A stretch of DNA of 64,000 nt from Patescibacteria group bacterium UBA6220. GTDB lineage: Bacteria > Patescibacteriota > Minisyncoccia > Minisyncoccales > Minisyncoccaceae. The stretch lies in assembly GCA_002421745.1 (NCBI GenBank), contig DISC01000004.1:50279-114278 (forward strand). The letters are read 5' to 3'. Made by a program: the position numbers and the translations under genes. Of this stretch, positions 39,989 to 48,762 are shown one piece after another. Within the stretch, counting starts at the first letter, position 1. Each line of letters begins with the position of its first letter. Under the pieces are notes generated by a model that saw only the letters and a program-made list of their open reading frames with translations, did not search any database and was not told where the DNA came from.

Positions 39989-40639
39989 TTAATTATTTGT
40001 GTTTTTTAACTTACTGTGTTCGTAATATGAATAAATTACTAAGAAAAGACTAATTAAAATTAAATATGCCATAAAGGCAACAAGACCAAGACAAGTATTA
40101 TAAAATACCAATAAAATCACCAGACCGCTTATCTTAAACAATAAACCACCGAGTTTATGAGTTTTTTCCCAAACTTTATCATTAGCCAAAGTCCACGGAG
40201 TTCTAATGCCAATAAAATAATTTCTTTTGGCTTTAACCATCAATATCCCGATATAATAAAACAATAAAGCCATTGCAGGAGCAAAAAACTTAATCATATT
40301 AAATGAATATCCAGCATTCCAAGCAACAGTTAAGATGTAAATATAAAACATAAAAACATTGAAAACAACAATAAACCAATCAAAAGAATTTTGGAAAGAT
40401 TCAATATTTTTTTTCAAAGGATCAATCTTGGGAATTAATAAGAACAAACCCGTTATAAGAGCTATTAAAACTGGCATAAAAAACAAACCAAAAACTTTGG
40501 AAGATTGCCCGTTAGGCTCACCTTGCGAACCCCAATGCGTAATAATCGTATCAGGAAAATTAGGATAAAAATAAAAAGCGATGCCAAAAGAAAACAAAAT
40601 AACTACGAAAGAAATCAAATTTGATAATTTTATTTGCAT
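39989..40639 (-). CDS. SdpI/DUF1648 family membrane protein
   Basis: The 216-residue product has about six membrane helices. The first periplasmic stretch FPDTIITHWGSQGEPNGQSSK is the DUF1648 signature (P-x-x-x-HW), and IGIRTPWTLANDKVWEKTHK is the SdpI signature. B. subtilis SdpI gives immunity to the SdpC toxin; homologues in other bacteria are of unknown role. It starts 21 nt after the stop codon of the LamG pilin gene, so the two form an operon. Confidence 0.88.
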   Translation of the reverse strand: MQIKLSNLISFVVILFSFGIAFYFYPNFPDTIITHWGSQGEPNGQSSKVFGLFFMPVLIALITGLFLLIPKIDPLKKNIESFQNSFDWFIVVFNVFMFYIYILTVAWNAGYSFNMIKFFAPAMALLFYYIGILMVKAKRNYFIGIRTPWTLANDKVWEKTHKLGGLLFKISGLVILLVFYNTCLGLVAFMAYLILISLFLVIYSYYEHSKLKNTNN

Positions 40640-40660
40640 TTTATGATAATTTTTTAATTT

Positions 40661-41536
40661 TTAATTTTGAGCTATATATTGATTAAGCGCATCTAAACGA
40701 CTAGCATAGTCTTCTTCGCTAATTTGATTGCTAGCTAATAATTGCTTTAAACCAGCCAAATAATTTTGTTGAATTTGTCCAATTTGTAAAGCATCTTCAT
40801 ATAACCTAACATCGTCAATATATCCTGTAAAATATTGTGCGCTTATTGAGCCAGAGCCTAAAAGCAAAATATTGCTCTGAGAATTAATATTCATTGTTGT
40901 GGTAAGCTTTAAGACACTATCAATATAAAGCTTTGTTCCGTTAGTGGCTCCAGCATTAAAAATAAAAAGTACATGATGCCAATTATTATCCGCTAAGTTA
41001 ATATTGGTCGTAAGATCCCCTTGAGTCCAGTCATATATTTCAAAAATATTATCCTTTAAAAACATTCCATAAGCTCCGGGCTTAACAACTATACCCCTAT
41101 AAGAACTTCCGGCGTTTGCGGTTTTAATCCATGCCTCTGCTGTTCCTGTAGATATTTGAAAATTAATGGGATTACCCATATCAATATAATCATCACCACT
41201 AAAATTCAAACAATTATTATAGACACAACCACTTGTTTGCAAAACAGGCAATGTGGCACCATTCAATGTTCCAACATTCGCACCCCAAGAATCTGGAGTT
41301 TGATTTGTAGTAGGATAGTTAATTTGATCAAGCTTCCAATTTGCTATATAACTACCGGACAAAGTTATTGGAATAGAAGTGGCAAATGCTTTTACTTTTG
41401 TATCTACAGCTTGAGTCACTGCCCCTCGATTACTAGCAATCAAAACTCCAGATAAAATTACAACTATCAAAACAGCTCCCAACATTTCTATCAAAGTAAA
41501 ACCAATCTCGCTATTATTTTTAAATTTTTTATTCAT
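40661..41536 (-). CDS. Type IV pilin-like protein with LamG domain
   Basis: The 291-residue product has a prepilin N-terminus (IGFTLIEMLGAVLIVVILSG, cleavage before F), then a concanavalin/LamG domain (~70-245; GDDYIDMG, AEAWIKTA, NWHHVLFIFN, GYIDDVRLYEDAL). After it come QIQQNYLAGLKQLL, then EEDYASRLDALNQYIAQN, a helical hairpin tail that also ends the other LamG pilin (48763-49677). LamG domains bind carbohydrates or proteins, so a receptor-binding minor pilin is likely. Its promoter is at 41580-41607; SdpI-like gene follows. Confidence 0.85.
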   Translation of the reverse strand: MNKKFKNNSEIGFTLIEMLGAVLIVVILSGVLIASNRGAVTQAVDTKVKAFATSIPITLSGSYIANWKLDQINYPTTNQTPDSWGANVGTLNGATLPVLQTSGCVYNNCLNFSGDDYIDMGNPINFQISTGTAEAWIKTANAGSSYRGIVVKPGAYGMFLKDNIFEIYDWTQGDLTTNINLADNNWHHVLFIFNAGATNGTKLYIDSVLKLTTTMNINSQSNILLLGSGSISAQYFTGYIDDVRLYEDALQIGQIQQNYLAGLKQLLASNQISEEDYASRLDALNQYIAQN

Positions 41537-41579
41537 AATATTTTACTACTAAGTCTTATTAAGATAAATTATTGACTAC

Positions 41580-41607
41580 ATTATAACACTTATATGGTCA
41601 TAATCAA
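41580..41607 (-). promoter_or_regulatory. Promoter of the LamG pilin operon
   Basis: Minus-strand TTGATT (41602-41607), 16-nt spacer, extended -10 TGTTATAAT (-10 at 41580-41585); leader about 37 nt. Confidence 0.65.
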
Positions 41608-41641
41608 GGAATAATTATTTAAAAAAATAAATACAAACAGG

Positions 41642-41669
41642 TTGACTTTATTGGTATTTTTGGTATCAT
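41642..41669 (+). promoter_or_regulatory. Leaderless extended -10 promoter of the holin-like/secG operon
   Basis: TTGACT (41642-41647), 16-nt spacer, extended -10 TGGTATCAT (-10 at 41664-41669), then 6 nt to the ATG at 41676. Confidence 0.75.
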
Positions 41670-41675
41670 TGGTTT

Positions 41676-42026
41676 ATGAAAAGTTTGGCTGCGAAATTGA
41701 TAGCTGGAATAGTTGGAATAGCTGTTTCTGTTTATTTAATTAAAGGAATTGCATCCTCCGACAGCATCTTAACGATATTTTTGGCAGGTATTGCCATTGG
41801 ACTACTCTTTTACTTTGTAAAACCTCTGCTCAATATCGTCACCTTCCCTATACGATTAATCACTCTAAACCTTTTTTCTTTTATCATTATTATGTTTCTA
41901 GTTTGGGTGGTGGATATTTTATTTTCCACTCATTTGGAAATTAATGGTTTAAAAAACTTGTTTTGGGTATCTTTAATTGTTTGGGCGTCTGACTTACTTT
42001 TCTCAAATATCTTAAAATCAGAATAA
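41676..42026 (+). CDS. Phage_holin_4_2 family membrane protein
   Basis: The 116-residue product has four hydrophobic helices and the segment FVKPLLNIVTFPIRLITLNL, followed by FSFIIIMFLVWVVD, characteristic of the mycobacterial/CPR 'phage holin family 4' proteins. Despite the name, these are chromosomal membrane proteins of unknown function. It is the first gene of a plus-strand operon with secG, the peptide-binding protein and PGI (gaps of 10, 17 and 7 nt). Confidence 0.82.
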   Translation: MKSLAAKLIAGIVGIAVSVYLIKGIASSDSILTIFLAGIAIGLLFYFVKPLLNIVTFPIRLITLNLFSFIIIMFLVWVVDILFSTHLEINGLKNLFWVSLIVWASDLLFSNILKSE

Positions 42027-42036
42027 ATCGATTTAT

Positions 42037-42252
42037 ATGAATCAAATATTTACTATTATACAAACCATTGTTTCTATTTTAATTATTATTTTTATCATTC
42101 TCCAACAAAGAGGCACAGCTTTGGGCTCAGCTTTTGGAGGGGGCGGTGAAGTGTATAGCACAAGACGCGGTATTCAAAAAAATCTACTTTGGATTACTAT
42201 TGTTTTGACTATTGTTTTTATTGTTCTATCTATCGTCAATTTGATTGATTAA
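42037..42252 (+). CDS. secG: Preprotein translocase subunit SecG
   Basis: The 71-residue product has two membrane helices with the SecG signature IIFIILQQRGTALGSAFGGG between them. SecG supports SecYEG-SecA translocation at the membrane; secA itself starts at the left end of this window. It lies 10 nt after the holin-like gene. Confidence 0.93.
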   Translation: MNQIFTIIQTIVSILIIIFIILQQRGTALGSAFGGGGEVYSTRRGIQKNLLWITIVLTIVFIVLSIVNLID

Positions 42253-42269
42253 GTTTCAAATACTTATTA

Positions 42270-44288
42270 ATGTCTATTTTTGGGCGAACATTTTTTGACA
42301 AAGGAAACTCTAAAAAACTACCATCAGCCAATCAATGGCTTCAGTTTTTTAAGGTGTTGGATAAAAAAGAAAAATATACTTTCTTTGGTTTGCTTTTTAT
42401 CTTTTTATCTTCTCTCTTGTTTTTAACTATTACTTTTTATCACAAAAATACAAATATAGTTCCCAGCAACACAGGTTCAATAAAAATTGGTATGCTAGGG
42501 CAACCCCAATTCATTAATCCGCTTTATGCTTTTTCTTCAGATGTTGATCGCGCTTTAGTAGAATTAACTTTTTCCAGTTTAATGGATTATGATGTGTATG
42601 GAAATGTTGTACCAAACCTAATTAAAGACTACCGCACAACAAACAATGGCCAAACTATTGAATTTTCTTTAAAAGAAAACGCCAAATGGAGCGATGGAAA
42701 ATCAATAACAATGGATGATGTTATTTTTACCATAAGATTAGTACAAGATTCAGACTATCTAAGTCCTTTAAGAGCCAATTGGCAAGGCGTAGAAGTGGAA
42801 AAAACTTCTGACTATAAAGGTATTATTAAATTAAAACAACCTTATAGTGCTTTCTTAGAGGCTTTAGCTAGTCTAAGGATTATGCCAGAGCATATTTGGC
42901 AAAATGCTACAGTGCAAGCAATCACTGGCAACACAGAATACAATCTGATATCCCCTATAGGCTCAGGACCATATACAATCAAAAAAGTGGATCAACGCAA
43001 AGACAAAACTGTTAAGTCCATTACAATGATTGCAAACAAAGACTATTATGATGGACAACCGCACATTCAAAAAGTAGAAGTAATATTTTTTGACAAACAA
43101 GAAGATTTGGCAAATTCGTTAAAAAAAGGCGCTATTGATGCAGCTGAATTGGAAAATTCAACCAAAACAGACTTATCTCAATTCAAAAATTTTGATCAGT
43201 ATATTTTACAAACAACCAATTATTTCAGCGTATTTTTAAACAATATACGAGATCCATTTAAAAACTTATCTATTAGAACAGCCATTGCCATGGCAGTTGA
43301 TAAACAAGAATTAGTAGATAAAGCTTTGAATGGTAAAGGTGAAACTATTGACTCCCCTCTTTTACCCAGTTTTTATGGTTTTAGTGAATCAAAAAATATC
43401 ATTGCCTATAATGTTGATGAAGCAAATAATCTTTTTGATAAAGAAGGTTTTATCCTAAAAGATGGATTAAGACAAAAAACCTTGCAAAAGGCTGCGACTT
43501 TCCAGTTTAAACAAACCATGCAACTGGGAAACAAAAATACTTCGGTTCAAAAACTGCAAGAATGCTTAGCTCAAGATCCTGATGTTTACCCAAACGGAAC
43601 AATCAGTGGAAGCTTTGGAGAAGAAACAAAAAAAGCAGTTATTGCTTTTCAAGAAAAATACAAAGATGATATTCTTGTTCCAAATGGATTATCTGCTGGC
43701 ACTGGTAAGGTTAGCGCATCTACAATTAAAAAGCTTAACGAAATTTGTTTTACTGTGCCTGATCAAACCACTTCCTTATCTTTTAAAATTAAAACCAGCA
43801 ATCATCCAGCCTTAATTGTTGCCGCCAATACACTAAAAGATCAATGGCAAAAAGTTGGTATTCAAGCCACAGTTGAAGTGTTGGATAACACAGAGATGAA
43901 AAGAGTAATTAGGGAAAGAGATTTTGATGCTTTGCTATTTGGAGAAAAATTAGGCGCTATTCCGGATCCATTACCTTATTGGCATTCTTCGCAAGTAATT
44001 GACCCAGGTCTTAACTTGTCGCTCTATACTAATTCTGATCTAGATGCTTTATTGGAAAAACAACGAAGCTATTCTGACTACAACAATCCAGATAGAACTA
44101 AAACTTTAGAATCTATTCAAGATACTCTTACTAGCGCCGCACCAGCTGTATATTTATACACTTCAGACTATATTTATATTACAAACAAAAAAATTCAAGG
44201 AATTAAAACCAATCGAATCGTTGATTCATCTAGAATATTTTCCCAAATAAAAGATTGGTACGTAGGATTAAAAAGAGAATGGAAATAA
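42270..44288 (+). CDS. Oligopeptide ABC-transporter substrate-binding protein with inserted peptidoglycan-binding domain
   Basis: The 672-residue product has a membrane helix (~42-62), then an SBP_bac_5 fold: GSIKIGMLGQPQFINPLYAF, ENAKWSDGKSITMDDVIFTI, PIGSGPYTIKKV, and a late DALLFGEKLGAIPDP-YWHS block. Between the lobes, at about residues 412-492, lies a PG_binding_1 domain (MQLGNKNTSVQKLQECLA, GSFGEETKKAVIAFQEKY) very like the one in the S-layer-like protein. I do not see permease or ATPase genes nearby. The protein may capture peptides while held to the cell wall. It sits between secG and PGI. Confidence 0.88.
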   Translation: MSIFGRTFFDKGNSKKLPSANQWLQFFKVLDKKEKYTFFGLLFIFLSSLLFLTITFYHKNTNIVPSNTGSIKIGMLGQPQFINPLYAFSSDVDRALVELTFSSLMDYDVYGNVVPNLIKDYRTTNNGQTIEFSLKENAKWSDGKSITMDDVIFTIRLVQDSDYLSPLRANWQGVEVEKTSDYKGIIKLKQPYSAFLEALASLRIMPEHIWQNATVQAITGNTEYNLISPIGSGPYTIKKVDQRKDKTVKSITMIANKDYYDGQPHIQKVEVIFFDKQEDLANSLKKGAIDAAELENSTKTDLSQFKNFDQYILQTTNYFSVFLNNIRDPFKNLSIRTAIAMAVDKQELVDKALNGKGETIDSPLLPSFYGFSESKNIIAYNVDEANNLFDKEGFILKDGLRQKTLQKAATFQFKQTMQLGNKNTSVQKLQECLAQDPDVYPNGTISGSFGEETKKAVIAFQEKYKDDILVPNGLSAGTGKVSASTIKKLNEICFTVPDQTTSLSFKIKTSNHPALIVAANTLKDQWQKVGIQATVEVLDNTEMKRVIRERDFDALLFGEKLGAIPDPLPYWHSSQVIDPGLNLSLYTNSDLDALLEKQRSYSDYNNPDRTKTLESIQDTLTSAAPAVYLYTSDYIYITNKKIQGIKTNRIVDSSRIFSQIKDWYVGLKREWK

Positions 44289-44295
44289 AAAAACA

Positions 44296-44877
44296 ATGGA
44301 AGAAATAAACTTAGACAAATTAACACCAGACGTAAGAAAGCTAAATGACATTGCCAGTGTAATTTTTGACACTGCTTGGTTTGCCGAACAAGCAGACAAT
44401 CCTGAAATATACTATATGTATAGAGGATTAAAACATGAAAACGATTTAAGATATGACATTACCGTTATCCCTCCATTTTTAATGGGAACAGAACCAGTCA
44501 AAACTTTGGGACACTTTCACGGTACTGATTCAAATGAAATGTATATTGTGCTTGAAGGCGAAGGATTTTTTTTGATGCAAAAAGGAAAAGACACTGTAGA
44601 AGATTTTTATGCTATTGAAGGAAAAACTGGAGATTGTATTATAATTCCCAAAGGTTATGCTCATGTCACAATTAATCCATCCCCAAAACCACTTAAGATG
44701 GCCAATTGGGTAAAAGAAACTTCTGGATTTGATTATGAAACAGTAAAAAACAAAAAAGGACTTTGCTATTATTATACAACCAAAGGATGGATAAAAAATA
44801 CAAACTACAAAAACATTCCCGAGTTACGTATGGAAAAACCAATCACCTGCCCTGAAAATTTAGACTTTTTAAAATAA
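44296..44877 (+). CDS. Cupin-type glucose-6-phosphate isomerase
   Basis: The 193-residue product is the cupin PGI (PF06560-like), known mainly from Archaea: VKTLGHFHGTDSNEMYIVL holds the metal ligands H-x-H and E, and IIIPKGYAHVTIN holds the last His. It interconverts glucose-6-phosphate and fructose-6-phosphate with Fe/Zn. The length matches the archaeal enzyme and not the ~550-residue bacterial PGI. It lies 7 nt after the peptide-binding gene. Confidence 0.9.
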   Translation: MEEINLDKLTPDVRKLNDIASVIFDTAWFAEQADNPEIYYMYRGLKHENDLRYDITVIPPFLMGTEPVKTLGHFHGTDSNEMYIVLEGEGFFLMQKGKDTVEDFYAIEGKTGDCIIIPKGYAHVTINPSPKPLKMANWVKETSGFDYETVKNKKGLCYYYTTKGWIKNTNYKNIPELRMEKPITCPENLDFLK

Positions 44878-45060
44878 AAACAACGAGACTAAAATCTCAA
44901 AAATAATAAATTAAATCTCGCTCATACCCCTACTGGGTAAGACGAAAAAAATAAAAAGACCCTTTTTTACTTTCTTAATTTTAATAAGGAAGAATTACTA
45001 AATTAAAAGATATTCTTTTGGATTAAAATTATCTGAAATAAAAAATGGCACAGTAAAACT

Positions 45061-46899
45061 ATGGAAGAAAAAAAATTAAACAAATCGTTCCCGGAAAAAA
45101 ATCCGAATAAAGAGCGATCAACAAGAAATCCACGAACAAGATATTCGCAACGACCACAACAACGAGAAATCAATTCTCGTACAAAAATGGCTCATAGCGA
45201 AAAAAGACCAAATGAACCTATTGAAGCCGATTCTCTAAAAATAATTCCGCTAGGCGGACTAGGAGAAGTTGGACGAAATATGACAATTTTGGAATATAAA
45301 AACTCTATCTTGATTATGGATATTGGCTTTAGAATGCCAGAAGAAGATATGCCTGGAATTGACTATATTATTCCCGACATCTCATACTTATTACAAAATG
45401 ATAGATATAAAAAAATAGAAGGTGTTTTGATCACTCATGGCCATTACGACCATATTGGCGCCATACCATATATTGCAAATAGAATTGGCAATCCGCCTAT
45501 TTTTGCCGCTCCTTTAGCTAAAGGCATTATCTTAAAAAGACAAGAAGAATTTCCAGAACATCCAAAATTAGATATTACAGAAATAAAAGATGGCTCAAAA
45601 ATAAAATTGGGAGTATTTGAAGTTGAATTTTTTAGACAAAATCACAATATTCCAGACAATATGGGAATTTTCATTAAAACTCCAGTTGGTAATTTGGTAA
45701 ATACCTCAGATTTTAAATTTGATGACTTTCCAGTAAACGAACTACCAACCAATTTCGCAAAACTAAGAGAAATCGGCCAAAGGGGCATCACTCTTTTGAT
45801 GTCAGATTCTACTGGAGCTGAAGAAGAAGGACACTCTTTGTCAGAAAAACAGATTTTTGAGAATATGGAAAAGATTTTTGAGAATGCTAAAGGTAGAATT
45901 ATTATTGCTACATTCTCTTCTCTCGTAAACAGAATTCAACAAGCTGTTACTTTGTCGGAAAAATACAACAGAAAAGTTGGTTTTATCGGGCACAGTATGA
46001 AAAGCAATGTGGAAATAACCAAAAAACTTGGTTATCTTAAAACAGAAAAAGGTACTGTTTTGAAAAAAGTAGCAGACACCAATGCTCTGCCAGATGAAAA
46101 CGTTACAATTATGTGTACTGGAGCTCAAGGCGAAGAAAGTGCCGGACTAATGAAAATTGTAACAAAACAACACCCGTCAATTATGATTAAGCCAGGAGAC
46201 ACTATTGTTTTTTCTTCATCTGTAATTCCTGGAAACGAAAGAACAGTACAAATGATAAAAGATAATCTGATCAGACAAAAAGCCAATGTGTTTCATTATA
46301 AAATGATGGATATCCATGCTGGTGGGCATGCTCAAAGAGAAGAATTAAGAGAAATGATTTTGATGATGAGGCCAAAATTCTTTATGCCAATCCATGGACA
46401 GTTTTCAATGCTTTTCGCCAATTCAAAATTGGCGCACGATTGTGGAATTCCAGAAGCTAACGTGATTCTGGCTGATAATGGAAACGTAATTAATTTAATG
46501 CCAAACAAAGCCTTTATCGAAAAGAAAGATGTGCCAGCCGAATACGTTATGGTAGATGGATTAGGTATTGGTGATGTAGGTGAAGTGGTATTACGCGACA
46601 GACAAATGTTGGCAGAAGATGGTATTTTTGTAATCATTGCCGTAGTCAATCGAAAAACAGGAAAAGTACAAGATTCACCAGATATTATTTCTCGCGGATT
46701 TGTTTATTTGAGAGAATCAAAAGATCTACTCTATCAAACAAGAAAAAGAGTAATCTTGACTATTGAAAAGGCTACTAACAGCGGACAAGTTATTAATTGG
46801 ACTTATATTAAAGATAGCGTTAGAAATAATATCGGCGATTTTCTTTTCCAAAAAACAAAAAGAAGACCTATGGTCTTGCCTGTTATTATTGAAGTATAA
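45061..46899 (+). CDS. rnj: Ribonuclease J
   Basis: The 612-residue product has a basic disordered N-terminal extension (~1-58, Arg/Asn/Gln-rich), then the beta-lactamase/beta-CASP fold of RNase J: LGGLGEVGRNM, HGHYDHIGA (~125-133, zinc site), NTSDFKFD, the beta-CASP block and HAGGHAQREEL with the later MPIHGQF. RNase J is a 5'-3' exo- and endoribonuclease in RNA decay and processing. The N-terminal extension may bind RNA. It is monocistronic and ends in the terminator 46912-46938. Confidence 0.95.
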   Translation: MEEKKLNKSFPEKNPNKERSTRNPRTRYSQRPQQREINSRTKMAHSEKRPNEPIEADSLKIIPLGGLGEVGRNMTILEYKNSILIMDIGFRMPEEDMPGIDYIIPDISYLLQNDRYKKIEGVLITHGHYDHIGAIPYIANRIGNPPIFAAPLAKGIILKRQEEFPEHPKLDITEIKDGSKIKLGVFEVEFFRQNHNIPDNMGIFIKTPVGNLVNTSDFKFDDFPVNELPTNFAKLREIGQRGITLLMSDSTGAEEEGHSLSEKQIFENMEKIFENAKGRIIIATFSSLVNRIQQAVTLSEKYNRKVGFIGHSMKSNVEITKKLGYLKTEKGTVLKKVADTNALPDENVTIMCTGAQGEESAGLMKIVTKQHPSIMIKPGDTIVFSSSVIPGNERTVQMIKDNLIRQKANVFHYKMMDIHAGGHAQREELREMILMMRPKFFMPIHGQFSMLFANSKLAHDCGIPEANVILADNGNVINLMPNKAFIEKKDVPAEYVMVDGLGIGDVGEVVLRDRQMLAEDGIFVIIAVVNRKTGKVQDSPDIISRGFVYLRESKDLLYQTRKRVILTIEKATNSGQVINWTYIKDSVRNNIGDFLFQKTKRRPMVLPVIIEV

Positions 46900-46911
46900 A
46901 AAATCAATAAC

Positions 46912-46938
46912 AAAAAAGCCACCCTAAGGTGGTTTTTT
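46912..46938 (+). terminator. Terminator of rnj
   Basis: AAAAAGCCACC-CTAA-GGTGGTTTTTT hairpin just after the stop codon. Confidence 0.9.
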
Positions 46939-46996
46939 GTTGAGAAACAAAAAAACAGCTGTGCTGTCAATTCTTGTTTGAGAGAGTAAGGAGGCG

Positions 46997-47023
46997 GCCA
47001 GACTTTACAAAAAAATCTGGCCC
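46997..47023 (-). other. GGCCAGA / TCTGGCC hairpin
   Basis: A 7-bp stem with a 13-nt loop holding a T7 run lies 10 nt beyond the stop codon of the 53-residue ORF. It probably ends that transcript although no T-run follows. Confidence 0.5.
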
Positions 47024-47032
47024 CCTATGTGT

Positions 47033-47194
47033 TCAAAGTTCTCCTTTATAGAACTTTGTAATCATCTCGCGTTGCCGAAGCAACATTTCGTGGCAAGGTC
47101 CACCAATCGATGGCCCGACATCATGATCCATTCGGGCTGGAATGATCTGCTTCTGCTGCTGTACTGAAAAGAACTGTTTCTGTGTTTGTGTCAC
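47033..47194 (-). CDS. Small orphan ORF, 53 residues
   Basis: A GTG-started frame (47194) with the strongest Shine-Dalgarno in the window (AAAGGAGG, 9 nt before the start) encodes a peptide beginning VTQTQKQFFSVQQQKQ and ending REMITKFYKGEL, with PSIGGPCHEMLLR in the middle. It is not recognised. Base composition is near 50 percent G+C, far above its neighbours. A perfect consensus promoter lies at 47220-47247. The signals are unlike resident genes and point to foreign origin. Confidence 0.6.
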   Translation of the reverse strand: MTQTQKQFFSVQQQKQIIPARMDHDVGPSIGGPCHEMLLRQREMITKFYKGEL

Positions 47195-47219
47195 TTCTTT
47201 TTCCTCCTTTTACATTTAA

Positions 47220-47247
47220 ATTATAATATATATAAATTATTTGTCAA
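47220..47247 (-). promoter_or_regulatory. Consensus promoter of the 53-residue ORF
   Basis: Minus-strand TTGACA (47242-47247), 16-nt spacer, TATAAT (47220-47225). Confidence 0.75.
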
Positions 47248-47398
47248 TAGCGAGTTGTCCACATACCCACAATCAACCTACAACATCAAAAAAAGCCCTA
47301 AAATGGACTTTTTATTGTTGTTGGCTATATTGGTATCGTTTTGTTTTGCTCCCCCTTTAAAATATAGATTAAAGCTTTTAAACAAACTTTAAAAAAAT

Positions 47399-48754
47399 TT
47401 ATTGCTGAATAAAACTAGATACTTCTTTGATTTTTTCTTCCATTAAAAATTTTGTTTGCGCTTCTATAATTAATCTCAAAATAGGCTCTGTATTACTTGC
47501 TCTTATTAACAGCCACCATTCGGGAAAATCAATTCTTAAACCATCTAATTCATTTATAATCCCATCTTTGTATTTTTCTTTTATTTCTTTAATCTTTTGC
47601 TGAGAATCTGTTATTTTAAAATTTATTTCTTCAGAATGATAGTATTTTTTAAATGGATCCATTAAATCAGATAAAGTTTTTTCTGTTTTTTTCATTTCTC
47701 TTAAAATGGAAAACAAAACAAAAAATGGCGATTCGCAAAAATAGTCTTTTTTATAATAATAATGCCCAGAAAATTCTCCACCAAAAAGAACATTTTCTTT
47801 ACGCATAATTTGTTTAATAAAAGAGTGCCCCACTCTACTTATAACTGGAATTCCTCCCCACTTTTTAATTGTTTCAGAAACAATATTACTACAACGAATA
47901 TCGCATAATATTTTTTGTCTTATTTGTTTTTTCAAAATAATTGAGGCCATTAAGGCTACTATTAAATCAGACGAAATAGCATGACCTCTTTCATCCACAA
48001 AAACCATTCTATCTCCATCTCCATCAAAGGCAACTCCTAAATCAGCCGCACCAGCAACAACAGCCTTACGCAGAGCGCAAATATTCTCCGATTTGATCGG
48101 ATCAGGCTCATGATTAGGAAAACCACTGTCCAAATTATCAAAAATATGAATCAATCTTGTTCTTTTAAGCATTCCATTGATTGGAATACCGGAAACACTA
48201 TTGGCTGTATCAACTATAATTGTAGAATAAAAATCCTCATCTGGAATAATGCTTTCGATATAATTAGATAAAATATGTTTTTTTTCAATGCTGCCCTTTT
48301 TTTTAACATCAGGAAAACTATTTTTTATAACCAAATTTTTTATATTTTCAATGCCCGTATCTCCACTAATCGGCACTGCCCCCTTACTTACCAATTTAAA
48401 ACCATTATATTGGGATGGATTATGCGAAGCCGTAATATTAACTCCGGCGTCATATCCATATTTGGCTGTAGCAAAATAAAGCATTGGCGTGGTAGATAAA
48501 CCAATGTCTACCACATCTCCACCTTGATCAGTTATTCCTCTTTTTAATTCATTACATAATGCAACCGAAGAAAAACGATTATCCATACCAACAACAATCT
48601 TCGGATTTTCGTTTTTTAATAATTCAAAACTATGAATACGATTTTTATTTACAAATAAAACAAAAGCCCGCCCAATTTTGTAAGCGGTTTCTTCATCTAG
48701 TTCGTCGGGAAAAATTCCCCTTATATCATAAGCTTTAAAAATTTTAGTATCCAT
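47399..48754 (-). CDS. Phosphomannomutase/phosphoglucomutase
   Basis: The 451-residue product belongs to the alpha-D-phosphohexomutases: FKAYDIRGIFP at the start, catalytic serine in ITASHNPSQYNG (~106-111), metal loop FDGDGDRM (~242), sugar loop GGEFSGHYYY and phosphate loop RASNTEPILRL. It makes Man-1-P or Glc-1-P for surface glycans, which fits the Wzy-like and S-layer genes. The upstream LamG pilin gene ends 8 nt before it, so they are co-transcribed. Choice between mannose and glucose cannot be made. Confidence 0.92.
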   Translation of the reverse strand: MDTKIFKAYDIRGIFPDELDEETAYKIGRAFVLFVNKNRIHSFELLKNENPKIVVGMDNRFSSVALCNELKRGITDQGGDVVDIGLSTTPMLYFATAKYGYDAGVNITASHNPSQYNGFKLVSKGAVPISGDTGIENIKNLVIKNSFPDVKKKGSIEKKHILSNYIESIIPDEDFYSTIIVDTANSVSGIPINGMLKRTRLIHIFDNLDSGFPNHEPDPIKSENICALRKAVVAGAADLGVAFDGDGDRMVFVDERGHAISSDLIVALMASIILKKQIRQKILCDIRCSNIVSETIKKWGGIPVISRVGHSFIKQIMRKENVLFGGEFSGHYYYKKDYFCESPFFVLFSILREMKKTEKTLSDLMDPFKKYYHSEEINFKITDSQQKIKEIKEKYKDGIINELDGLRIDFPEWWLLIRASNTEPILRLIIEAQTKFLMEEKIKEVSSFIQQ

Positions 48755-48762
48755 AATTCTAA

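Noticed and set aside
47303..47392. Short hydrophobic plus-strand peptide
   Set aside because: No promoter or Shine-Dalgarno, AT-rich sequence, and convergent with the phosphohexomutase gene end; probably chance.
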